Assembly: GCA_945861845.1 (NCBI GenBank)
Contig: CAMAWS010000124.1
Coordinates: 1 to 8,168 of the forward strand
Origin: Candidatus Sulfopaludibacter sp. SbA3
Lineage (GTDB): Bacteria > Acidobacteriota > Terriglobia > 20CM-2-55-15
Reading direction: 5' to 3'
DNA: 8,168 bases
Part shown: one piece after another, positions 1 through 6,861 of the stretch
Layout of the letters: each line of letters begins with the position of its first letter
Position numbering within the stretch: position 1 is the stretch's first letter
Made by a program: the position numbers and the translations under genes
Notes under the pieces: generated by a model
What the model saw: only the letters and a program-made list of their open reading frames with translations
Databases searched by the model: none
What the model was told of the DNA's origin: nothing

Positions 1-13
1 CCCCCCCCCCCCC
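1..13. repeat. Homopolymer run of 13 C at the window edge
   Basis: The first 13 bases are all C (G on the strand that carries thrB), nine bases beyond the thrB stop codon. A run this long is unusual in this otherwise unbiased region. It may be a contig-end or sequencing artefact, or a slippage-prone tract. Because it touches the window edge, its full length is unknown. Confidence 0.8.
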
Positions 14-22
14 ACGGCTCAC

Positions 23-946
23 TCAAGATCCTCCCTCGATGAACCTTCCTACAGTATCGATTTTCAAAACATGTGGAGTTGATTGCACTGCGTGCCTGGC
101 AAACGTTGCGGCGATTATGTCGCCGATCGCTACGGCGTCTTCGGGCCGCGCCAGCCCCAGCACGGTCGGACCCGCGCCACTGAGGGCGACGCCGAGAAGC
201 CCTGGTGTATCCAGCGCCAGGATCTCACTTAATCCGGGAATCAACGACGCGCGGTACGGCTGATGAATTCGATCGCGCATCCCTTCGCGGAGATTGCGCC
301 ATTCGCCCGTCGTCAAGGCGGCGATCGTGAGAGCGGTGCGCTGAAGGTTGTAGACGGCGTCCTGCCTCGAATAGGTTTGGGGCAAAATCGCCCGTGCCTT
401 TCCGGTGGAAAGCTCGAAGACAGGGATCACAACCACCGGCTGAATGCCCTCGGCAACTTTCAGTCTCGAGACAAACACTTCGCCGTCCACGCTTGTTGCG
501 GCCGTGTTCAACCCGCCGTACAGGGCTCCGGAGAGGTTGTCGGGGTGGTCCTCGAACTCATAGGCGTACTCGAAAATCTCGCGGTCACTGAGGTGATCGC
601 CGCGCCAGTCGTTAGCCATCAGCTCATAACACGTCACGCCCGCAATGATCGCCGAGGCGCTCGATCCCAATCCTCGAGCGAGGGGAATCTCGTTGTCGAT
701 CTGCATCCGAAACGGCGGCAGGGGCCTGTTCCGCTTGCGCGCAACGCTTTCCGCCACCCGAACGATCAGGTTCTCAGGGGTAGTCGGAATGGACGCGGCG
801 CCCACGCCCCGAACTTCGATGACATTCGCGGCCGCCTCCTCCAACGTTATTCTCAAATATCGATTGAACCCCATGCTCAAGGCGTCAAATCCGGCGCCGA
901 GATTCGCGGTGCTCGCGGGGACACGAAATGTGTGTTTGCGGCTCAT
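23..946 (-). CDS. thrB: Homoserine kinase (GHMP family)
   Basis: ThrB phosphorylates L-homoserine with ATP to O-phosphohomoserine, the step before threonine synthase, in the cytoplasm. The 307-residue protein has the family's usual length and all GHMP signatures: N-terminal VPASTANLGAGFD (residues 9-21), the ATP-binding loop PLARGLGSSAS (about 88-98), HPDN (134-137) and the C-terminal glycine motif ALSGAGPT (254-261). I chose the ATG at 946 because the family alignment begins there (MSRKHTFRVPAS). A longer in-frame start at 994 would add 16 residues with no family resemblance. The ATG overlaps the aroDE stop as ATGA, and a GAGAGA-rich stretch about six bases upstream can serve as ribosome binding site. 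It is the last gene seen in the cysK-aroDE-thrB operon, and translation is probably coupled to aroDE. No key residue is missing. Confidence 0.96.
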   Translation of the reverse strand: MSRKHTFRVPASTANLGAGFDALSMGFNRYLRITLEEAAANVIEVRGVGAASIPTTPENLIVRVAESVARKRNRPLPPFRMQIDNEIPLARGLGSSASAIIAGVTCYELMANDWRGDHLSDREIFEYAYEFEDHPDNLSGALYGGLNTAATSVDGEVFVSRLKVAEGIQPVVVIPVFELSTGKARAILPQTYSRQDAVYNLQRTALTIAALTTGEWRNLREGMRDRIHQPYRASLIPGLSEILALDTPGLLGVALSGAGPTVLGLARPEDAVAIGDIIAATFARHAVQSTPHVLKIDTVGRFIEGGS

Positions 947-2370
947 TGGATTTCTCTCTCGAAAATCTGCGGAGGAGCGGCTACGCCTGTCCAAATTTCG
1001 AACTGCCGGGCGGCCTGCGCCAAAAACATCGTGGTGCCCTGGACTATGGTCTTTCCCTCGTCGGCAGCGGCACGCAGGAGGCGCGTAATCGAAGGATTAT
1101 AAACCATATCAAAGACGACACTTGCAGGAATGCTGCCGGTTACCGGCGAGGAGTCCATGGCCGGATACATGCCCACGGGCGTGGCGTTGATCAGCAGGTC
1201 GCAAGGATATTGCTGAATGTCCGGGATCTCACGGCGCGACAAGACCACAACTTCCCTCGCTTCCTTTAGGGCCACGACCGCGGCTTTCGCCGCTCCGCCA
1301 TTCCCGAGAATGACAACTTTCTTGCCAACCGGGTCGAACGATGCCGCCGACAGCGCCGCGCGCACTCCATGGACATCGGTGTTGTCTCCGATCCATCTGC
1401 CATTACGGCGAAACACGGTGTTTACAGCTCCTGCTTCAACGGCTTCGGGCGTCTGCTCGTCCAGGAATGGCAGCACGGCGCGCTTGTGCGGAATCGTCAC
1501 TGAAAATCCCTCGATGCCGATCGCAGCTGCGTTTTCGAAAAAATCACGCACGTCAGCCGTTGGGAACTTCATGTACACAAAGTCGAGCCCCATGGCTTCG
1601 AAAGCACGGTTGTGGAGAACCGGGGACAAGGAATGTCCGAGAGGCATACCAATGATGCCGATCAGCTTTGTCGAGGTCCTCAGCTTGCGAAAACGATACG
1701 TTTCGATCATTTCGCGGGCGGTGATCTGTCCGGGCGCGGCCTCCCGGCCTGCGGCCGCAGAGGCGTAAGTCAGGAAGCTGCCCCGCGATGGACCGATGAT
1801 TCGCGTAATCTGCGCCATGTTTCCCATTCCAGCCACGATTACCGGCTTTGACCAGGAAGATGACAACAGATCCAGCAAACACCGGTTGTCTGCCCATGAA
1901 TTGACGAACGTAGCGACCTTTGCAATTTGCGCGGCGCTGGCGCAGGCCCGTTCGAGCGTGGCTTTCACATCAGCCGGCGTCGCGGCGAAGTCGTGAAACG
2001 ATCCTATGACCTGGGCTCCGGCGAAAGGTTTCGCGAATCGATAGTCGATATCGACAAATTGCGCTCCATTCCGCGCGGCGTGCTCCAGGATGCGCGTCTC
2101 TTCTTCGATAGTGCCTGCAAATAATCCGCCTCGTTCCTTGCCCCGGCACGTGGCAATAACGGGCGCCGGCAGCCGATCCCACCGGGCGTGGATCGAAGAT
2201 TGAGGGTCGGAAAGGTAGTCCAGGCGCACCTCCACGCAGTCTGCTCCGGAAACGTCCGAAGCAAAGACGTCGTCCAAATTTCCTGGTGTAAGGGAAACGC
2301 AAAGGCCGCCGGTTTTCATTTGGCTTACTTTACCGGCAGCCAGGTCTTCGAGTGGTGGTGCCATCGCCAT
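943..2370 (-). CDS. aroDE: Fused type I 3-dehydroquinate dehydratase / shikimate dehydrogenase
   Basis: One chain of 475 residues carries two consecutive shikimate-pathway enzymes: 3-dehydroquinate to 3-dehydroshikimate, then NADPH reduction to shikimate. The type I AroD half (about 20-225) shows EVRLD (47-51), HDF with catalytic His126, the Schiff-base lysine in AKVATF (Lys151), TRI (Arg190) and APGQIT (Gln215). The AroE half (about 232-475) shows GHSLSP (Ser247, Ser249), TIPHK with catalytic Lys296, AVNT (Asn317), NTD (Asp332), the nucleotide loop GNGGAAKA (356-363) and QGTTMF (Gln444). The AroE Rossmann part is short: only about ten residues separate LSRRE from the DLLINATP strand, where most family members have about thirty. 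The start is uncertain. ATG 2370 lies one base after the cysK stop, with GGAG 13 bases upstream; ATG 2364 and ATG 2319 (MKTGGLCVSL, close to where AroD homology begins) are alternatives. In-frame sequence upstream of 2370 overlaps cysK and is not family-like. Confidence 0.94.
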   Translation of the reverse strand: MAMAPPLEDLAAGKVSQMKTGGLCVSLTPGNLDDVFASDVSGADCVEVRLDYLSDPQSSIHARWDRLPAPVIATCRGKERGGLFAGTIEEETRILEHAARNGAQFVDIDYRFAKPFAGAQVIGSFHDFAATPADVKATLERACASAAQIAKVATFVNSWADNRCLLDLLSSSWSKPVIVAGMGNMAQITRIIGPSRGSFLTYASAAAGREAAPGQITAREMIETYRFRKLRTSTKLIGIIGMPLGHSLSPVLHNRAFEAMGLDFVYMKFPTADVRDFFENAAAIGIEGFSVTIPHKRAVLPFLDEQTPEAVEAGAVNTVFRRNGRWIGDNTDVHGVRAALSAASFDPVGKKVVILGNGGAAKAAVVALKEAREVVVLSRREIPDIQQYPCDLLINATPVGMYPAMDSSPVTGSIPASVVFDMVYNPSITRLLRAAADEGKTIVQGTTMFLAQAARQFEIWTGVAAPPQIFEREIQ

Positions 2371-2371
2371 C

Positions 2372-3295
2372 TCATGCGAACAACTCCGTGCTGAGATAGC
2401 GCTCACCGGTATCACAAAGAATGGCGAGAACGCGTTTACCGGGGCCCATTTGCTCGGCCACGATGCAACTTGCGTGAAGAATTGCTCCTGAGGACACGCC
2501 GCAGAGAATGCCTTCCTGCTGCGCCAGCCTTCGAGCCATGGCACGGGCATCCTCATAGGTAACGGCAAACAGGCCGTCGATGATATTGCGATTCAGGATC
2601 TCCGGAACGAAGCCCGCTCCAATTCCCTGAATCTTGTGCGGAGCCGGCCTTCCGCCGGAAAGCACCGGCGAATCGGTAGGCTCAACGGCGTACAACTTAA
2701 GATTCGGGAGCTTTGCCTTGAGGGCCTCACCCGTGCCAGTGGCCGTTCCACCGGTACCGATGCCTACGACTATCGCATCCAGCTTGTCCCCCACGACTTG
2801 AAGAATTTCCTGCGACGTTGTTTTCCGGTGGGTCTCCGGGTTTGCCGGGTTCCGAAACTGCTGGGGCATGAAGTACTCGGGATGCTCGCGAAGGATTTCT
2901 TCGGCCTTGTTGATTGCGCCCTGCATTGCTTCCATGCGGGGCGTCAGAACAATTTTTGCGCCATATGCGCGCAGGAGCGTCAGACGTTCCACGCTCATAT
3001 CCTCGGGCATGGTGAGGATGACTTTATATCCTTTGGCCGCCGCGACCATCGCAAGTCCGATCCCGGTGTTGCCACTGGTCGGTTCGACGATCGTGCCTCC
3101 GGGTTTCAGCCGGCCGTCACGCTCCGCGGTTTCGATCATGCTTAGCCCGATCCGGTCCTTGATGCTGCCGCCGGGATTGAAATACTCGAGTTTCACGACG
3201 ATCTCGGCCCCACCTTCCTTCGGAATCCGGTTCAGGCGGACGATTGGCGTCTTACCTATAACCTGGCAGATGTTGTCGTAGATGTGATCGTGCAT
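2372..3295 (-). CDS. cysK: Cysteine synthase A (O-acetylserine sulfhydrylase), PLP-dependent
   Basis: It makes L-cysteine from O-acetylserine and sulfide in the cytoplasm using pyridoxal phosphate. The 307-residue length is typical. Visible motifs are the opening IGKTPIVRLNR (13-23), the PLP lysine in NPGGSIKDR (Lys46), the substrate loop PTSGNTG (72-78), the phosphate-binding loop GTGGTATGTG (180-189), the QGIGAGFVP segment (223-231) and the SSGA loop that contacts the PLP ring nitrogen (Ser268/Ser269). These fit CysK/CysM-type synthases rather than cystathionine beta-synthase, since there is no C-terminal CBS domain. The start chosen is the ATG at 3295, where homology begins. An in-frame GTG at 3337 would add 14 non-conserved residues. 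The upstream ribosome site is weak. It is the first gene of the minus-strand operon with aroDE and thrB, so any shared promoter must lie in the spacer above 3295; I could not identify one confidently. Confidence 0.95.
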   Translation of the reverse strand: MHDHIYDNICQVIGKTPIVRLNRIPKEGGAEIVVKLEYFNPGGSIKDRIGLSMIETAERDGRLKPGGTIVEPTSGNTGIGLAMVAAAKGYKVILTMPEDMSVERLTLLRAYGAKIVLTPRMEAMQGAINKAEEILREHPEYFMPQQFRNPANPETHRKTTSQEILQVVGDKLDAIVVGIGTGGTATGTGEALKAKLPNLKLYAVEPTDSPVLSGGRPAPHKIQGIGAGFVPEILNRNIIDGLFAVTYEDARAMARRLAQQEGILCGVSSGAILHASCIVAEQMGPGKRVLAILCDTGERYLSTELFA

Positions 3296-3420
3296 GTCGT
3301 TGATCCCGAAGAGTTCCGAAGCAAACGAGAATACCACAGCCCACGTCTATTCCGGAGGGGCTTTACCCGGCAATTCAGAAAATTGCAAATTTGCCAGTGG
3401 ACAAATCCGCACTGGAAGTT

Positions 3421-3446
3421 GGAGATTCGAGATTCGAAATTGGACT
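3421..3446 (+). repeat. Degenerate partial copy of the palindrome arm unit
   Basis: The sequence contains GAGATTCGAAATTGGAC, close to the inner part of the neighbouring palindrome arms (GAAAT...ATTGGAC). Together with two forward and two reverse ATTGGAC or TGGAC-type elements in the arms, it suggests that a repeat family seeded this spacer more than once. It is short and imperfect, so chance cannot be excluded. Confidence 0.35.
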
Positions 3447-3482
3447 AACCGAATACTTGACTCACCGATCAATCGGAGACAT

Positions 3483-3636
3483 TTTGAAAATGGACGAATC
3501 CTGCACCTCAAATCCGAAATCCCGAAATATCAGATTGGACGGCATGAGCTACGCGTCGTGGTTTCGGGGAGGATTGCCAGTCCAATTGAAGATTTCGGAT
3601 TTTGGATTTGAGGTGCAGGATTCGTCCAATTTCAAA
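3483..3636. repeat. 154-base imperfect palindrome (long inverted repeat)
   Basis: The left arm 3483-3544 and right arm 3575-3636 are each 62 bases and are reverse complements apart from a few substitutions and one-base bulges. The outer part includes 25 perfectly matched pairs (3491-3515 with 3604-3628). A 30-base loop (3545-3574) separates the arms. The structure sits in a divergent spacer, so it is downstream of neither neighbouring gene and is not placed like a terminator. The symmetry and arm length fit a MITE or REP/REPIN-like mobile repeat. I see no transposase and could not identify a target-site duplication, so the class is open. Confidence 0.9.
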
Positions 3637-3691
3637 GTCTCTTCTCGTATGTTGGTGCCCAAATTGTTGCAATACTGAAGCGCTGTTCTAT

Positions 3692-5041
3692 ATGAAAAGC
3701 AAGAGCTCCCGCGGGTCCCAGGCGGGCACTCACATTGATGATCAGCAACCGCTGGTTCCTGGCTGGCGACCGTCCACGCGGATCGCATTCCGTTTCGGGT
3801 TCGCGTACTTCGGACTGTACTGCCTGGTTTCCCACATCATCGTCTACCTTTTACTGCCTCCCAGGACTATTCCGGGCCAGGGCCCGGGCACGCTCTGGCC
3901 GATGTTCCAAATCACTTCCTGGGTTGCCGTGAATGTCTTCGGAATCACGGCCCCGCTCGTGTACACCGGAAACAGCCGGGACACCACGTTCTTCTGGGTG
4001 CAGGCTTTCCTGGTCCTGTTAGCCGCGGCAATCTTGACAGTGGTGTGGTCTGTGGCCGACCGGCGGCGCGAGAACTATGTCACTTTGCACAAATGGTTTC
4101 GCTTGTTCATGCGCTTCGCGGTGGCTGCGCAGATGTTTTACTTTGGGATGGTGAAGGTCATTCCGACACAGTTTCCCGCCCCATCGCTTGTCACGTTAGT
4201 TGCGCCCGTTGGCAACCTGTCGCTGCAGGGCATGGTCTGGACTTCGATAGGCGCCTCTCATGCCTATCAAATTTTCACGGGCGTGATCGAAGTGGTGGGC
4301 GGGCTCCTGCTGCTTGCGCCACGTACAACGATGATCGGCGCGATCATCTGCCTGGCGAGCATGGTTCACGTGTTCGTCCTCAATATGACCTATGACATTG
4401 GCGTAAAACTTCTCTCCTTCACGCTCGTGTTGATGTCGCTATTCCTTCTGGCGCCGGATTTTCGACGCCTGGCCGCCGTCTTCTTTCTCAATCGTCCTGC
4501 TGGCGCTTCGACCGAGCCTCCACTGTTTCGCACCCGCCGCGCAAATCGCATAGCGCAGGCCATACAAATCGTGTTCGGTCTTTATCTATTAGGGATGTAC
4601 GCCGATATCGGACGGACCTACTGGTACGTTGAAGGTGGAGGCGGCAGTCCCCGCTCGCCGCTGTACGGGATCTGGAACGTGGAAGAAATGGCCGTTGACG
4701 GCGAAGTTCGCACGCCCGAGCTTAACGATTACGACAGGCGCTGGCGGCGGGTCATCTTTGAATCTCCCCAGTGGGTGTTTTTCCAGCGCACGGACGACTC
4801 GTTTATCCGTTATGGGGTCGCCATCGACAATAATAAGCTCGCGCTTACAAAAGGGAGAAGCCGAAGCTGGAGTTCCAGCTTCACTTTCTTGCGCCCGACG
4901 CCGGATCAACTGGTGATCGAGGGAGAAATGGACGGCTACAAGATAAATATGAAATTGCAGCTCGTGGAGTTCGACTCCTTCCGGCTGCTGAACAGCCCCT
5001 TCCGCTGGACCCGCCCTCCGGACCCCGATGCGGGTCGTTGA
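3692..5041 (+). CDS. DoxX-like polytopic membrane protein with soluble C-terminal domain
   Basis: A 449-residue membrane protein. Hydrophobic segments are visible at about 31-55, 70-90, 98-121, 137-157, 193-209, 213-231, 239-254 and 287-303, which suggests around eight membrane helices. The central block (about 137-255), with RFAVAAQMFYFGMVKV, a helix ending in EVVGGLLLLAP and the HVFVLNMTYDIGVKL stretch, resembles DoxX/MauE-like proteins, whose biochemical roles are mostly unsettled and include quinone- or thiol-linked redox functions. Residues about 320-449 are hydrophilic and beta-rich, starting LYGIWNVEEMAVDGE, and could form a lipocalin-like domain. The side of the membrane it faces is not clear. 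I chose ATG 3692 because the preceding in-frame codons overlap the palindrome and look non-coding. The ribosome site is poor. The gene stands alone and converges with the HIRAN gene. Family assignment is moderate and function unknown. Confidence 0.75.
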   Translation: MKSKSSRGSQAGTHIDDQQPLVPGWRPSTRIAFRFGFAYFGLYCLVSHIIVYLLLPPRTIPGQGPGTLWPMFQITSWVAVNVFGITAPLVYTGNSRDTTFFWVQAFLVLLAAAILTVVWSVADRRRENYVTLHKWFRLFMRFAVAAQMFYFGMVKVIPTQFPAPSLVTLVAPVGNLSLQGMVWTSIGASHAYQIFTGVIEVVGGLLLLAPRTTMIGAIICLASMVHVFVLNMTYDIGVKLLSFTLVLMSLFLLAPDFRRLAAVFFLNRPAGASTEPPLFRTRRANRIAQAIQIVFGLYLLGMYADIGRTYWYVEGGGGSPRSPLYGIWNVEEMAVDGEVRTPELNDYDRRWRRVIFESPQWVFFQRTDDSFIRYGVAIDNNKLALTKGRSRSWSSSFTFLRPTPDQLVIEGEMDGYKINMKLQLVEFDSFRLLNSPFRWTRPPDPDAGR

Positions 5042-5145
5042 ATGAGGGATTGAGGGAACGTTGGTGCGAAATCTCAGAAGTATCCGCAGGTAGTATCAAC
5101 TGGACGATAGCAGCGACTGGCGTTCCAGTGGAATTGGCGATGTTA

Positions 5146-5892
5146 TCAGGCAACCAGCAGTTCGAAGTCGCCCGACGACATCGGCTGATAATCGGGCCAT
5201 CGCCCAGTCAACTCGATTAAGAGACGTTGCTGCGCGGGGGCAGGCGCACGATTGACCCGGATCACCCTGGCCTTGTACTCGCTCGGCGAATTCGCAATGG
5301 CTTGGACGAGGTCGGCTACAAGATAACGGGGCGCCCAGCCGATCATGTAGTAGTCCTCGGTTTGGATTTGGACTGCGAGCCGCATTACAGGATTAGTCAG
5401 CTCAATAGTGACATACAAGTTCTCACTGGGTTGCAGCCGGAGAATCCGATTCTGAGCATCTGCATTGAGGTATCGCCAGCCGTGCAGGAAAAAACGACTA
5501 TCGAACGAGCCGTCCGGTTTGCGTTCCAGCATCGGGAACACTTCAAAGTTATCCGTGGCTCTCTCGCCTCCTGCGACGGTCAAGATGTCTGCGGCATCTG
5601 AGCCTTCCGGCAGGTCCAACATCTGAAGGTATTCGGGAAAATCTTGTCGGCTAGATTGAAGGATCCGGTTCATGAACAGGGGAAACAGGACTGAAGACTC
5701 GTAGGTCCGGCTCCAGTCGGGAAAGTCCATTAATGGGGCAAGTCCAGCGCTGCTCCGTGCGCGTTGGGCGCCCTTGATATAGCGAAATCGGTAAGCGTCG
5801 GCACCTGGCGAAATGTCGAGCCGGCCAATCGGAAACCATTCGCGAGTTACGCGTTTGTCCTGCCATGCGAGGAAAAGAGTCTTGTCTTTCAT
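5146..5892 (-). CDS. HipA N-subdomain-like protein with C-terminal HIRAN-like domain
   Basis: A 248-residue soluble protein. Residues about 5-120 follow the layout of the HipA N-terminal subdomain: an opening strand pair with IGRLD (22-26), YRFRYIKGA (34-42), a PL block (53-54), LFPLFMNRIL (69-78), and DILTVAGGERATDNFEVFP (102-120), which parallels the DLLSEIGRDSVGAV segment of HipA. Residues about 135-235 look like a HIRAN domain: an extended strand with ELTNPVMRLAVQIQ (164-177), then IGWAPRYLVADLVQAI (184-199). HIRAN domains in helicases such as HLTF bind DNA ends. Its ATG overlaps the kinase stop as ATGA, and an AAGAAGGA ribosome site lies seven bases upstream, so the pair should be made together. 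By analogy with HipS, it may restrain or direct the kinase; that is inference. No DNA-binding helix-turn-helix is visible. Confidence 0.72.
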   Translation of the reverse strand: MKDKTLFLAWQDKRVTREWFPIGRLDISPGADAYRFRYIKGAQRARSSAGLAPLMDFPDWSRTYESSVLFPLFMNRILQSSRQDFPEYLQMLDLPEGSDAADILTVAGGERATDNFEVFPMLERKPDGSFDSRFFLHGWRYLNADAQNRILRLQPSENLYVTIELTNPVMRLAVQIQTEDYYMIGWAPRYLVADLVQAIANSPSEYKARVIRVNRAPAPAQQRLLIELTGRWPDYQPMSSGDFELLVA

Positions 5893-6803
5893 ACGACGAT
5901 CCTTCTTAGTTGATCCAAGTTATAGCACATCAGCGCGACAGCAAAGGTCCGCGCCAATTCGGACATCCAATCGACCGGCACGCGCCCAACGATTCGTTCC
6001 AAGGTTGGGCGTTCCAGGTTTTGGAGGCGCTCCAGGGATGGCCGGAAGAGATCAGGATGCAATGCGCTGGCGCGACGCACGAGGTCAAGAGGGCTTATTG
6101 CATGAACATCCGTTGGTGTCCAGAAGATCGCTCCGCGCGCTCTTTCAGAATACCGCCCTACCTGGCTCTCGACCAGCAAGCGTCGACGACACTTCCCTGT
6201 GTTGTCGTCTGCCAATTCGCGTCCAAGTGACGAGGCATGGTCAAAAGTGGGTGCAACCATGCCTGCCCAACCTCCTTCAGTCCGCTTTCGCAAAATTCCC
6301 CAGTTCTCATGATGGCGGTCGGTATTGCCAATCAAAGCGTCCAACACCAGGTAGTCCGTCAGGCGTTCCTTGGCCCAGCGCGCGCCATCCGGAGTTAGAA
6401 AAGTACGGTCAAGCGCCAAATGGATATTCTCCAACGTGTGATCCGACTGCCTAAATTCTCTCTGAGGGTCATAACCCAGGACGTGACCCGCCAGGGCCTG
6501 GTTGCCGTGGTAAAGCTCCCGGCCTTCTCGCGCGAAAGACTCGGTCGCCGACCCACGAGTCCCTTGAAATACTGCGAGTTCAACCCGCGCGTGGAACACC
6601 TCGATTGCATCGGCAACTTCTGCAGCAATCTTCTCCGCCCAGTGCTGACCGGTTCCTGCCTGCGGATACTTGAAAAGCCAGGGGGACTGCTCATTCTTCT
6701 CGTCGTACCAGAACTTCTGTTTGCTACCCAGCGCTTCAGATTGAGATACCCAATCTGATTGAATCTGCAAAATTGGATAGGGCTCGGTCTCAATCCGATT
6801 CAT
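5889..6803 (-). CDS. HipA-like serine/threonine kinase, compact form
   Basis: A 304-residue protein with the HipA-type kinase core but no N-terminal HipA subdomain. Visible elements in order are a glycine-loop-like LGSKQKFWY (25-33, compare the GAQEK loop of HipA), a probable ATP lysine in WLFKYP (Lys45), the following helix with Glu57/Glu62, the catalytic loop LIGNTDRHHENWG (157-169; Asp162, Asn167) and the metal-binding TFDHASSLG (187-194; Asp188). All catalytic residues are intact, so it should be active. HipA kinases phosphorylate proteins such as glutamyl-tRNA synthetase and arrest growth; HipT acts on tryptophanyl-tRNA synthetase. The target here is unknown. The ATG at 6803 is supported by a GGAGAGA ribosome site seven bases upstream. 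The stop overlaps the start of the HIRAN gene. No hipB-like gene lies upstream. Confidence 0.85.
   Translation of the reverse strand: MNRIETEPYPILQIQSDWVSQSEALGSKQKFWYDEKNEQSPWLFKYPQAGTGQHWAEKIAAEVADAIEVFHARVELAVFQGTRGSATESFAREGRELYHGNQALAGHVLGYDPQREFRQSDHTLENIHLALDRTFLTPDGARWAKERLTDYLVLDALIGNTDRHHENWGILRKRTEGGWAGMVAPTFDHASSLGRELADDNTGKCRRRLLVESQVGRYSERARGAIFWTPTDVHAISPLDLVRRASALHPDLFRPSLERLQNLERPTLERIVGRVPVDWMSELARTFAVALMCYNLDQLRRIVV
5900..5907 (-). promoter_or_regulatory. Ribosome binding site of the HIRAN gene
   Basis: AAGAAGGA read on the minus strand, seven bases before the ATG at 5892 and inside the last codons of the kinase gene. With the ATGA overlap it argues that the second gene is translated efficiently and in step with the kinase, as expected for a toxin and its partner. 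Confidence 0.75.
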
Positions 6804-6810
6804 ACAGCGA

Positions 6811-6817
6811 TCTCTCC
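6811..6817 (-). promoter_or_regulatory. Ribosome binding site of the HipA-like kinase
   Basis: GGAGAGA read on the minus strand, seven bases before the ATG at 6803. This fixes the kinase start and shows that the gene is not a fusion truncated at its 5' end. Confidence 0.75.
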
Positions 6818-6861
6818 ACTCATCACGCCGCGAACCCGGTTGGGGCGATCGGATTCGGTGC

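Larger units (their letters stand above)
3296..3691. other. Divergent intergenic spacer between cysK and the DoxX-like gene
   Basis: This 396-base stretch separates two genes read away from each other, so it should hold promoters for both. I find no convincing -35/-10 pair on either strand. The right half is filled by the long palindrome at 3483-3636. The left half is AT-richer, contains a small hairpin (CCAGTG/CACTGG around 3393-3414) and a degenerate copy of the palindrome's inner sequence near 3421-3446. Apparent reading frames across it are by-products of the repeat and carry no protein-like features. Confidence 0.7.

Noticed and set aside
263..1102. Long plus-strand open frame opposite thrB
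   Set aside because: It is the complement of the clearly conserved thrB gene, with no recognisable domain. GC-rich coding DNA often leaves such frames open.
3296..3337. Upstream GTG start for cysK
   Set aside because: It adds 14 residues absent from the family, and no better ribosome site precedes it.
3483..3636. The palindrome as a bidirectional terminator
   Set aside because: Both neighbouring genes are transcribed away from it, so there is no upstream transcript to terminate, and the arms lack the GC stem plus T-run layout.
3549..3788. Minus-strand open frame running through the palindrome
   Set aside because: It mixes repeat sequence with the antisense of the DoxX-like gene start, and has no protein-like character.
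5099..5129. ACTGGA/TCCAGT inverted repeat between the convergent DoxX-like and HIRAN genes, as a terminator
   Set aside because: Only six pairs with a 19-base loop and no T run. It is too weak to call.
5227..5601. Plus-strand open frame opposite the HIRAN gene
   Set aside because: Antisense shadow. The minus-strand frame has the ribosome site, the overlap with the kinase and the domain-like sequence.
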